From: Aphrocallistes beatrix
Lineage: Eukaryota > Porifera > Hexactinellida > Sceptrulophora > Aphrocallistidae
NCBI GenBank assembly: GCA_963281255.1
Contig: OY725493.1
Span: 557,550-621,549 of the forward strand
DNA: 64,000 bases
Direction: 5' to 3'
The number at the start of each line of letters is the position of its first letter. The first letter of the stretch is position 1. The notes under the pieces were generated by a model. The model made no database searches, was not told where the DNA came from, and saw only the letters and a list, made by a program, of their open reading frames with translations. A program made the position numbers and the translations under genes. Positions 21,300 to 31,685 of the stretch are shown piece after piece.

Positions 21300-24200
21300 A
21301 TGACTCAAGAAGATAGCACGTTGTCTCCTCCTGACTCTTCTCCTTCCCTTCTACACCCGCTGCTACAGAAAGAGGACGCTAGGAGGTCTAATCGCCGTAG
21401 GAGATGGAAGGACGGAGCTTCTACGAACGATACAACACTCGATAGCTCTGTCAACTTGAATACCAGCATCAGCAGGTATGTATAATGTATGTGCTATCCT
21501 TCTATCTGTACCTCCATAGACTCAACTATTTACTTGTTTTTTAAGCCAAATTATTACGAAACTCTAAAATGGACGTAATCTACTGGTAAATCTTGAAAAT
21601 CTTTGTCTTAAGAATACTGGAAAGTATACAATATACTGATTGAAGCATTTGTTTTATCTCTTAATTAATTAATTAACGATTCTCAGATAGTCGTATACGT
21701 AAATATATATTCAAACTAGAATAACGAACAAATGTAACTTACTAATGCTGAGAGTTTGTCTTTAAGAAGAGAAAATAGAATAAATATTGTTCTTGTGAAC
21801 ATCTGATATCTGACTTCCTCATTTGAATGAATTAAGTATCAAGAATAAATTTATAAAAATACAACTACGTGCATACTCTCATTCTGAGCTTTTATACTCT
21901 CTCTCATTCGCACTTGCAATTTGATTGGTTGAAAACCAATCATTTGACATTCTGTTATGGGAATTAGAAAGCGAATATTTGATTGGTTGATAGGAAATAA
22001 AAACAGAAAAACTCAATAGAAGAATGAAAAGCTGGACTGTTAGATTAGGATGCATGTAAATAGTACTTGGGTATATACAGTCAGGGTCGCTTATTGTGAA
22101 CCACCAGGGGACCAAAAAATATGTTCATAATAGAGATACTTCATATTAAGTGAACTTGATTCAATACAGATCCTATCTAAGAAATGAAATTGGGACCAGG
22201 AGGTTAGTTCATATTAAACGAATGTTCATATTAAACGAACCTGACTGTAGTATAGTAGTCTCGTGTAAGATTCGATTCATACACATTACTAATTTCTCCC
22301 TCATTGCGACTTGATGCCATTCCTCTCTCAGGACAGAACTGAGTTCAGACAGTCTAGCTCTCAGAGAAATATCAGATCCAAGTCTAGGACTCATGTCTAA
22401 GAAGCTGTCTCAGATGCAAGCTAGTCTGGACACTATGCATTGCTCTGAGCAATTCCTGAAGGAAGAAAACTCCAAGTTGATAGAGAGACTAGCTATAGCC
22501 AACTCCAGCAGCAGTCAGACCATGGATGATAGTGTTAGAGGTAAGGAGGTCTGGTGATAGGAGTTTACGCTTTGATTATATTTGACAGCTTGAGCCATGA
22601 TAAAAGCGGGACGCTGCGTTGAATTTCGCGGGACATGGCGGGACGCAATAAAGTATTATACATTGAATAGAAAAACCGGGACATAATCGGGAAATTTCAT
22701 GGAACACTCGTGAAAATTAGCCCAATAGAAGAGTGAAAAAAAAAAGTTGGACGTCCCACCAAAAACGGGACAGTTGGCACGTATGACTTGACGACACATA
22801 AGAAAGATGAAATCTTATAATAAATCACGATTTGGGCTGTTTATAATAACAAAACAAGTTTAGCTTGCTTCCACTGCATGGCTAGCAGACTCTATATGTG
22901 TCCAATCATTTAGTATTGTCTATAAATAGCTACACTAACATATCAGCACTAATTAACATTAGCATTCCCTACAGACATGAACTGCACCAGTGGAGACGTG
23001 TCGCTGGGAGAGGAGCTAAGAGCTAGCTTGCTGGAGGTGGAGAAAGGGAGAGTGGAAGGGAAGAGGATGAAAGATGAACTCAGATTAGCTAGGAAACGAA
23101 CTGGGTACTTGGAATCTGAACTAGAGACTTATAAGCTCAGAGTAAGTTCCATTTGATTATAGAATAAGATAAACATGAAAACAAACACAATAACAAATGC
23201 TGTCAACTTGCTCAACCAAAACATATTATTGCGAAATTTATAATCCCTGATAACGTGCTCGACACTTTAACAATGAAGAACTGTGGTGAACGTATCCATC
23301 TTATATAGATCTAGATTACCTCAATGAGTATAACGTATATATTTTTATGAGGTCAATTTCTCATGCAACAGCATAGACGCTTACGCCAAGTTACTTCATA
23401 GTCACATTAGTGCTTAGTAACTATCGAAGCGTTGTTAGGATTTAATGTACGAAATTTGCATGTATTTTGTCATCCTAATTCAAGGATTGTACGTCCGTAC
23501 GCGTGATATAACAGTCAAATTTTTAGTAGTGAGTCTGACTGGTAGATGTGTAGTACATACATACATAATTGAGTTAATACACACTCACTCACTGTATGAA
23601 CATAACTACAAGCATACCACAAACAACCAATCACCATTCGCCTTTCCTGGATCGGAATACCATCTTGGAAGGTCCATGCATGATTCCTAGACCCATTATG
23701 TAGTCATCCAAGTCAATGGGATGTGCGGGTGACTCCTCTACGCTGCACTGCTGCATTACGCTAGAGAATATCAGGAATATCTGCTTGCGAGCTAAAGGCT
23801 CTCCAGCACACCTCCTCTGTCCTAGGCTGTACGGCATCACGCACTCTATCTTAGACTTGTCCAGCTCTCCTCCGCATTTGAAGAATCTGTCCGGACAGAA
23901 TTTCTCCGGATCCCGGAACACTGTCTCATCTCTGTGTGCGGAGTATAGGTTGAATATGACAGGCGTGCCTTTCCTGATGGTGAACCCTTCGAACACGGTG
24001 TCCTTTGTTGTCGCACGCGTGGCAGCGAAGGCGGACAGAGAGTGGTGTCGGTACACCTCTGCTAGGGTGGCACAGGTGTACGGCATCCTACTCTCATCTT
24101 CATATTCCGGCACACGATCCGTCCCGATTACCCGGTCTACTTCCTCCTGCACTCTGGTCTGCACGTCTCTGTTGAGTGACATTATCAAGAACGCATACCT

Positions 24201-27200
24201 GAGTGTACTCATCGTAGTGCTGAAGCCTGCTCCGAACAGATCCGAAACATTCTCTTTCAGCATTTCATCGTCCACCTTAAGCGCGATCCTTTCTTCGTCG
24301 CTCATATTCTCTGCTAACTTGCGGAACATATCACTCACATCTCGGATCGTCTCTCCGTCATAACTCTCTATATGAGCCTTGGCGAGTTTGTCTGAATGTG
24401 CTTTCAATGCATCCATTAACTCCTGTAATAGACGCAATCTCTTCCTCAGGAAAACTTTCGCCCATGGAAAGAAGTCTATGACAACTCCAAATGCAATCAC
24501 CTCTGCAAAATTCCTAGATAGGTCGATTATTTTCGTCACCTCTTCATCTTCTATGTCGAAGAACTGCCCATAGCATATATACCCCATAATGGTACACACC
24601 ACTTTCTCTAGAGTTCGTTTAGGGTCGAATGGCTCATTATTCGCTTCCTTTAGTTTCCTGATTATCATCGCTACTGCGTTATGTGCCACTGACTGTAGCT
24701 CCTCTCTACGCACGTTAGTGAACTCTCCGAACGCTTTCATCGTGTATTTTTTGTACACACGCGTTGAAGGAGAATAGTCAGCGAACCCGAATCCACTCAG
24801 CGTCTGAAAGGTGTAGAAGTCTGGGCGCCCGGCGAAAGCGATACTTTGACCAATCAACGCGTCCTTAACAGCTCTCTGTCCGTTGATGAACACGACTTTT
24901 CGGCTACCCAGTCTCAACTGGAACACTTCACCGTATTTCTTTGCAAGCTTAGTCACTGTGAGGTTCATCTTCCTGCCTAGGAATGGGAGGTACCCCACTA
25001 CGGGAAGTCCCCATGGACCTGGGGGATCATTACGTGTTTTGAAGTACGAAACAGTGCAATAGAGTACGAATGCTAATAATAGTACCAGCCATACATCAGC
25101 ACGGTAGAAGAACTCCACTAGCATTCTTGAGCAATATAATCTTCTATTTTGATTTAATTTAATTAACTTGAGACTATACAGTTAGTTCATGTGTACTTCA
25201 AGGGTTGTTGTTAATTAACCAATGACACGAATATATCGATTTCAGACTTTAGTCAATACATTATAAGCAATCATGGATTTTCCTTTTAGAGAAGAATCTA
25301 AAGTTAGAACAATACTTATTGGAGAACACATTACACTAGTCTATGTGCTATCAGTGGTGGCTCCAGAGATTTCAATTTAAGGGAGGGGGCAACTTAAATT
25401 TGACTGTCCTGGAATTTGAAGACCAGTGTTAATGCAGAAGTGTGCCGGGACTTTGGATTGGGGGGCTTGCCCCTGTTAAATTTTAAAATCTTGGATGCTA
25501 AAGTATCGATCTATCCTACAGCTATCCTAACCATCTTTGGAGCAATAATTTTGATATAATTTATTTTATTATTCATTCATTTTGATGCATAAAAATCAAG
25601 ACAAAGAGTAGAAAGCAACTTATAACTATTTGGGGGGAGCCGTTACTGTGAGTTAACTATCCATTCCGTCCTCACAGCTATCTCTGAGTGAGTCGCGAGG
25701 CAGAGAAGCGGAGTGTGAGGTCTCTGAGTTTCAGAAGAAGCTGGATCAGAACGAGAGCGAGATCCCGGCCCTCAGGTCCCGGGAGTCCGAGGTGTCCCGC
25801 CTCCTCTCAGAGGCAGAGACAGACAGAAGGAGTCTGGCGCGGATCAGAGAGGTCCAATCCACCCTGACAGAGAACTCACACTCCATTGGTCAGTGCTGTG
25901 CTAATTATAGTAACTCGATTAGTTAGAACACTAAGAGCAGTTTGCAATGATATCATACTTGCCAACTGTTCCGTTTTTAGCGAGACTTCCCGCTTTTATA
26001 TGAAATTTCCTGACTATTTCCCGCTTTTTCTATTCTATGTATAATACTTTCCTATTGCGTCCCGCTTTTCCCATTGCTTAAGTCGGCATGCATGATATAA
26101 TGTTGAAGTACGGTAGATGTTGAGTGAGGCAGTTCCGTAGATAAGCTGAGAGAGTGTATGCTGAGTGCAGAGAAGAGAGCTAGAGAACTAGAGTCGGAGA
26201 AGAGAGCTCTCTTAGAGCGCGCGGATACGGCTGAGAGAGAGAAGAAGGAGTCGGAGGGGGTAGGGAGGGTGAGTTCTCAGGAGGTCAAGCAGTTGAGAGA
26301 TGAGATTGTCAGACTAGAAGCAGACCTGATCCGAGCTAAGGCCGAGTCTCTAACCAATGAGAAGCGACTAGCAGGTAGCTAATAGGAATAGTCTCATAGA
26401 TAAATGTTATTATCTCTTGTCAGGATTCATTCAAGTAAAATAGTCGACTCCGCTTAATTTGGTCACATCGGTCAGAGGACATTTTGCCCCGATTAAGCGG
26501 AGAACCATATTAACCGAAAATATTTTGTATTAGCTTCTATGTGTGAGAGCTATTCCGGTCCTGACAAAAGGGCTCGATTAAGCAGTGACCCTATTCCCCC
26601 TATTAAGCGGAGTCGACTGTATAATACTAAAGCTCTCATTTACAATATCTGAATCTTCATTAAATGTCTCCATTAATAATAACATCACTTTTCTTAACTA
26701 CGTAACTCCACCACAACTTTTGTCAGGAATCGAGAAAGCGAAAGAAGCAGAGCTGAACTGCCTAAAGGATCAGGTGAACACGAAGGATCAGCTGATAGCT
26801 TGTAAGTCCATGGAGGTAGAAGGTGCTAGGAAAGAGGCGAACTACTGTAAACAGGAAGTTAAGGGGATGGCTGTTTCACTCGAGATCAAAGAATTCGAGT
26901 TGGAACAGCTCAGAGAATACAAACTACTTGTCAAGAACCAGGAAGCTAACTCAGATAAAGGTCCATTCTCTTACTTTCAATTACTAAGTACTATTACTTG
27001 AACGTGATTGTTTGTTTGTTTGTTTGTTTGTTTGTTATATGTGTTGTTTATATGTGTTGTTTACAGCTCAAGCAGAAGACAGTAAACAACTGGTTCAGAT
27101 GAAGGAGACACTCTCTGACATTCAGAACAAGTACCAGGAACTTGTGAACCAAACAGAAGCTGAGAGAACAGAAAATGCAAACAAACAAGTAAATCTATAT

Positions 27201-27927
27201 TTATATTTTTAACAGTTCCTTTGAATCTCTAATTTAATCTCTCAATGTTACAACTTTTCGATTTTACAGGTGACTCCGCTTAATCGGGACACTTTGGTCC
27301 CGGATATTTGTCCCGATTAAGGGGAGTTCCCAATTAACCGATGAAATTTAGTATTAGCTTCTATGTATGGGAACCATTCCGTTCCTGAGACTTGTCCCGA
27401 TTAAGCGGAGTTGACTGTATGTACTGATCGATTATTAATTAACCTTGTTCCTTCAGGAGTCGTTGCTCTCTCAGATCGCTGAGCTAAAGAAGACTCGCAA
27501 GAGCTTGATAAAGCAGCTGAAGAAGTTGGAACAGCTCTACACAGCCAAAGAGAGTACGCACACTAGCGTAGAAGGAGAGTTCTCTAAACTCAGCAAACTC
27601 TTCTACGCCCTCAAAGAGAAGAACCTCTTACCTGACTCCACAGAAATGCATAGTGTGCTGGAGAGTATCTACCAACCGTCCGTCTCCAAAATCAACGAAC
27701 TCTCCTCCATCCACATGGACCCAGACACAGTAGAGTTCACTCGGTCTGGCTTGAAGCGTTCACAGAGTGAAGGATCCGAGTTGAAAAGTATTCTTAAGAA
27801 ACCACACGACTTTTCTCCTCGCAGCTCTACCCCCAACACCTCGCACGAGTACAATGCTAACCTTGCTTACACAGCGACTAAGCACAATCAGTGGCTAACT
27901 CGTAAAGAAACCTCAGAAATCTTGTAA
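21300..27927 (+). CDS. Large coiled-coil protein, intact copy
   Basis: Eight exons join in frame to 607 residues: 21300-21475, 22332-22540, 22975-23141, 25678-25888, 26141-26374, 26727-26960, 27067-27188, 27457-27927. All introns are GT-AG; the one after exon 4 uses GTCAGT. The N-terminus is Ser/Pro-rich with a basic RRSNRRRRWK stretch. Most of the rest is Glu/Lys/Leu heptad coiled coil (about 90-500). The C-terminus is Ser-rich and unstructured and ends KETSEIL. I do not recognise the family; a cytoskeletal or trafficking scaffold is possible but not shown. Intron 3 holds an antisense P450. A decayed paralogue lies at 9571-14662. Confidence 0.82.
22078..22247. repeat. MITE with TA target duplication, unit III copy
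   Basis: The counterpart of 10351-10520: same ends CAGTCAGGGTCGCTTA and CGAACCTGACTG, flanked by TA, in intron 1 of the intact coiled-coil gene. Confidence 0.65.
22590..22790. repeat. GGGAC/TCCCG MITE-like repeat, unit III copy
   Basis: The counterpart of 10866-11048 in intron 2, ending ACGGGACAGTTGGCACGTAT. It is slightly longer than the unit II copy because of internal differences. Confidence 0.45.
23631..25124 (-). CDS. Cytochrome P450, CYP2/CYP17-like, copy 2
   Basis: An intronless 497-residue P450 with the same motifs as copy 1: N-terminal anchor, PPGPWGLP, FGAGFSTT, EVYR, PDRF and PYSLGQRRCAGE with Cys439. By eye it differs from copy 1 at eight positions, four of them in the first 32 residues (anchor and hinge) and the rest conservative or on the surface. 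It is encoded antisense within intron 3 of the coiled-coil gene, so the two transcripts overlap head-on. Confidence 0.93.
   Translation of the reverse strand: MLVEFFYRADVWLVLLLAFVLYCTVSYFKTRNDPPGPWGLPVVGYLPFLGRKMNLTVTKLAKKYGEVFQLRLGSRKVVFINGQRAVKDALIGQSIAFAGRPDFYTFQTLSGFGFADYSPSTRVYKKYTMKAFGEFTNVRREELQSVAHNAVAMIIRKLKEANNEPFDPKRTLEKVVCTIMGYICYGQFFDIEDEEVTKIIDLSRNFAEVIAFGVVIDFFPWAKVFLRKRLRLLQELMDALKAHSDKLAKAHIESYDGETIRDVSDMFRKLAENMSDEERIALKVDDEMLKENVSDLFGAGFSTTMSTLRYAFLIMSLNRDVQTRVQEEVDRVIGTDRVPEYEDESRMPYTCATLAEVYRHHSLSAFAATRATTKDTVFEGFTIRKGTPVIFNLYSAHRDETVFRDPEKFCPDRFFKCGGELDKSKIECVMPYSLGQRRCAGEPLARKQIFLIFSSVMQQCSVEESPAHPIDLDDYIMGLGIMHGPSKMVFRSRKGEW
26441..26620. repeat. pogo-like MITE
   Basis: Ends TAGTCGACTCCGCTTAAT and ATTAAGCGGAGTCGACTG, in intron 5 of the coiled-coil gene. 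Same family as 15446 and 19263. Confidence 0.6.
27267..27417. repeat. pogo-like MITE, TCGGGAC subfamily
   Basis: Ends CAGGTGACTCCGCTTAATCG and GATTAAGCGGAGTTGACTG, flanked by TA at 27265-27266 and 27418-27419. It lies in intron 7 of the coiled-coil gene. The copy at 56250 is the same subfamily in opposite orientation. Confidence 0.7.
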
Positions 27928-29203
27928 TGCATAACCCGATCACTTGTTTGTACTGTGTATAGTGTACACGTTCTAGTTGCATTTGTACTACACTCTTTCA
28001 TTACATTGGTTGTATCAGCGAAATTACGAATTAAAACAAATATTATTAGGATGGGTAGGCAGATACGAGGGTCACTCAATATGTTTTGAGTCTGGAGTAG
28101 TTTCTTCTGTTTGATTTTGTTGAAAATTTCTAGGATTATTCACCTACCTATTATTATCTTTGACTTTGAGTTTGATTTCAATCGGACAAGTTTCTAAAAT
28201 ATTGTGATGAAGATATTGTCTAAGATATTTTGTATTAGCATCTATGAAAACGCTACCACAAGTATTGAATTGGAATATCTTTGAACATTTATTTAAGTTT
28301 TGCAAACAAAATTTAAATATGATAATCATAGAATCCCCCCGGATTGTGAATATATCGCATCATTGATATTGAATTATCTTTTTTGTTCCCAACTATCATT
28401 TTTCCATAAAGTAAAATTCCATAGGACATGGCTTGCAAATGTGTCGGAGTCCACAAGGACACTCCATTATATGTGGCATAATTTTAGAAACTTGTCCAAT
28501 CTAACTCAAAGCCAAAGATGCAAGTAATAATAGGTAGATGAATAATCCTAGGAATTTTCAACACAATCAAATGGAAGCAACTACTCCAGGCTCAAAACTT
28601 ATTGAGTGACCCTCCTATATTCGCGTAGTATCTTGATCAGTAACAGCCTTGCAATATTCCCAATATATTTATGAATCGAATGAACTCGTTTCTAATAACA
28701 CCCTTGCAGATTCTATACTTTCTGATGCTATTTTAATAATTTAATACTAAATTAAGCAGCAATCTATTTAAATCGAATCATGACCAGTCCATAAGAAACT
28801 GGATATGTGGTTAGTTAATAATTAGTTAATCTAACACGGAGATTGAATTACGTAATGTTATCTTGTCTTCTAATTTTAGGATTTCTCATATAAATAGAAT
28901 ACTATTGTTGTAACGCTATAAATAGGTTCTCAGCTCCTAACCAGTCTAATAATTAATTTCAGAAACTTCCAAGCGTTCTTTCTAAACTAAGATTGTCTGA
29001 ATGGACTTTTGAGAAATAAACATTCACCTAGGACCTTGCAAAAGTCTGTCTCTTCTAAATGGTATTATAGCATCACGTGTAGATTTAGTATTATAATGGT
29101 GTTCAAGAGATACTATGTCTTATCTATAATCACTTCTCAGTGCCTTAATTTAGAATCTATTTTTATTTTTTAACTCTGTACCACTATCGATACTAGCTTA
29201 GGA
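27928..29203. other. Intergenic between coiled-coil and vWA-Hint genes
   Basis: No gene recognised. It holds the long-TIR element at 28066-28615 and AT-rich sequence that includes the presumed vWA-Hint promoter. Confidence 0.6.
28066..28615. mobile_element. Mariner-like long-TIR MITE
   Basis: A 550-bp element flanked by TA at 28064-28065 and 28616-28617. The ends are long inverted repeats, about 110-140 bp with indels, starting CGAGGGTCACTCAATATG on the left and GGAGGGTCACTCAATAAG on the other strand at the right. Long TIRs, a TA duplication and a small AT-rich core with no recognisable transposase fit a Tc1/mariner-type foldback MITE. Confidence 0.7.
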
Positions 29204-31216
29204 ATGGCTACTAAGTCGGCTGGAAAGGTGAAGTCTAAAATCCCCGAATGTAAGACAGGCCTGTCCCCCACAGAGGTGTCTCTGGAGGTGACGGCGCATC
29301 CTCTGGAGAACCAAGAGAGCCTAGTCATGGTGTCCATCAAACCCGGCGACTCAGTAAGCAGGGCTCCGTGCGATATCTGCTGTGTGGTGGACGTGTCCGG
29401 GTCAATGGGCAGCGAGGCGAAGACGAAGAACGACAAAGGGGACGTGGAGTCCCACGGACTGACACTGCTGGACATCGTGAAGCACGCCGTGAAGACGGTG
29501 GTGATGTGCATGGAGGACAAGGACAGACTCTCTCTGGTCGTCTATGACTCAAACCCCAACAAGATATTCGGCCTACAGAACATGAACAAGGCCGGGAAGG
29601 AAATGGCGAAGAAGAAACTGGACGCTTTGGACCCCCTCGCCTCGACCAATCTCTGGGGCGGGCTGGAAATGGGCCTGGACGTACTCAGGACTGAGGCCCG
29701 AAAGGACGCCAACTGTTCGCTCTTCCTCCTGACCGACGGACTCCCCAACGTGATCCCACCACGCGGACACATCCCAATGTTGAAGAAGTACAAGGACGAA
29801 CACGGACTTCCGTGTAGCATCGGAACATTCGGGTTTGGCTACGATTTAGACAGCGAACTTCTGCACGACATCTCCGTTGAGGGAAACGGGATATATGCAT
29901 TCATCCCTGACAGTTCATTCGTCGGGACAACCTTCGTGAATGCAATGAGTAACTCACTGAGCACAGTGGCTAGGAATGTTGAGTTATCCATTGAGACTCA
30001 GAATGGTGCCACTGTGGTGAGTGAAGGGGTCGGAGGAGAGGTGTTAGGTGGCGGGCATGTGTGCACCCCTACCGGCTGGGGGGCACAGGTTAGCTTAGGC
30101 CCTCTGCTGTTCGGACAGAACAGGAACATCGTGTTCAAGATCAGGACCCCAGCTGAGCTAACTGACACCGTGCTAACTGCTACCATTGACTACGAGGAGT
30201 GCAATGGGAAGACGAGCAAGCTGTTCTCAGAGGTGAAGCTAACACAGGAAGTCCCCGAGCAGGTGAAGGTGCAAGCGCTAAGGGGAATCTTCGTACAGAT
30301 GACTAAGCGAGCGATTGGAGAAGCCACCACCAACCTCTCTACTAGCCGCAACACTGTGAAGGACCTGAGTAAGGAGCTAGCTAGTTCTGATGTCAAGTCT
30401 GACAAGTTCGTTACTGACCTTTTGAAGGAGGTCACGGACCAAATAACGGAGGCTTTCTCGCGAGAGGATTGGTACAAGAAGTGGGGCAAGCACTACCTCC
30501 TCTCTCTGTCCCGAGCTCACCTCCTGCAGCAGTGCACTAACTTCAAGGACCCGGGACTCCAGCATTACGGCGGGAGCTTATTCTCTAAAGTTCGGGACAA
30601 TGCCGACGAGATCTTCATCAAGATTCCCCCGCCCAAACCCAAGATGAAGCCCACCACAGCCGTGTCCGCTCCACTCACGAGCATGGCAAGATACCACAGC
30701 AGTGGGGCTCCCTGCTTCAGCGGAGACTCCACTGTACTGATGCAGGACATGAATCTTAAGTTAGTGAGTGAGGTGGAGAAGGGAGATGTGCTTAAGACAC
30801 CCTCTTCCACTGGGAAAGTGTCTTGTGTCGTTAAGACACTTTGCTCTGAAGGGAAGACACCACTCGTGTGTATGGGCGAACTTAAAATCACACCTTGGCA
30901 TCCAGTCAGGATGGAAGGGGGTTGGAAGTTCCCGTGTGAGATAGTGGAACCGGAACTAACACCTTGTGAGGCGGTGTACAGTTTCCTCCTCGAGCAGTCA
31001 GCTGAGGACATCGTGATTGTGGGCGGGGTGGAGTGCGCCACTCTGGGACACAGGTACACGGGGGATGTGATTGGACATCCGTACTTCGGCTCCAGCAAGG
31101 TCAGAGAGGATTTGAGCGGGATGAGAGGATGGGTGAATGGATGTGTGGAACTGTCCGATAGGAATTGTCTCGTGAAGGACGGAACAACGGGACTGGTAAC
31201 TTCTCTCCAGCAGTGA
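29204..31216 (+). CDS. vWA-Vwaint-Hint protein
   Basis: A single-exon 670-residue protein. A von Willebrand A domain (about 55-250) has the MIDAS start DVSGSMGS and later LTDGLPN. A Vwaint-type middle region follows (about 255-480). A Hint domain starts at APCFSGDSTVLM with Cys504 as the likely nucleophile, includes TPWHPV with His566, and continues past GHRYTGDVIGHPYFG. Hint domains cleave or splice at the first Cys, as in Hedgehog and inteins; vWA-Hint proteins are scattered among protists and invertebrates, with unclear roles. No signal peptide or membrane segment is evident, so it appears cytosolic. Its coding sequence is clearly richer in GC than the flanks. Confidence 0.88.
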   Translation: MATKSAGKVKSKIPECKTGLSPTEVSLEVTAHPLENQESLVMVSIKPGDSVSRAPCDICCVVDVSGSMGSEAKTKNDKGDVESHGLTLLDIVKHAVKTVVMCMEDKDRLSLVVYDSNPNKIFGLQNMNKAGKEMAKKKLDALDPLASTNLWGGLEMGLDVLRTEARKDANCSLFLLTDGLPNVIPPRGHIPMLKKYKDEHGLPCSIGTFGFGYDLDSELLHDISVEGNGIYAFIPDSSFVGTTFVNAMSNSLSTVARNVELSIETQNGATVVSEGVGGEVLGGGHVCTPTGWGAQVSLGPLLFGQNRNIVFKIRTPAELTDTVLTATIDYEECNGKTSKLFSEVKLTQEVPEQVKVQALRGIFVQMTKRAIGEATTNLSTSRNTVKDLSKELASSDVKSDKFVTDLLKEVTDQITEAFSREDWYKKWGKHYLLSLSRAHLLQQCTNFKDPGLQHYGGSLFSKVRDNADEIFIKIPPPKPKMKPTTAVSAPLTSMARYHSSGAPCFSGDSTVLMQDMNLKLVSEVEKGDVLKTPSSTGKVSCVVKTLCSEGKTPLVCMGELKITPWHPVRMEGGWKFPCEIVEPELTPCEAVYSFLLEQSAEDIVIVGGVECATLGHRYTGDVIGHPYFGSSKVREDLSGMRGWVNGCVELSDRNCLVKDGTTGLVTSLQQ

Positions 31217-31510
31217 GCCCATACGTGCGATACTATCTTAGTTTGCTTAGAGAGAGTTCTTCTTTGTAAAGCCTATTTATGACCTTCTTCCCTCCCTTTT
31301 GATTGGATTTCTATTTTGAGAGTTGCTACAGTAATTTATTTCAGATATCGTGTGATTATTGATAAAGTTCGTGTGATAAGAATAGATTATATTTGTTTAT
31401 AATTGTGTTTATAAGTCATAGGCGTATTATCCGCAGATAGGAGGGGTTTATTATAATTAATTAACAGTATTTTATAGTTCGATATGCAGGAATTTCAAAA
31501 AGTAGTTATA

Positions 31511-31565
31511 GCATAATTGTTACCAACTTCTCATAACTAATATGAGAAGTTGGTAACAATTATGC
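31511..31565. repeat. Perfect 25-bp inverted repeat with 5-base loop
   Basis: GCATAATTGTTACCAACTTC and the next five bases are exactly complementary to 31541-31565. It lies in the 470-base gap between the vWA-Hint gene and the first ubiquitin-like gene. Confidence 0.85.
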
Positions 31566-31685
31566 GTACTAATATGTATAAAATTAGAATGATGAAACGT
31601 TATTTACAGATTGATTCTAACGCCTTCACTCTTGAAAATATTCATCATTACACATCTCCCTTAATGCATTAGGATAATAGTCACA

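Noticed and set aside
29170-31098. Several minus-strand open frames under the vWA-Hint gene
   Set aside because: They arise from the GC-rich composition of the real gene and show no domain or start context.
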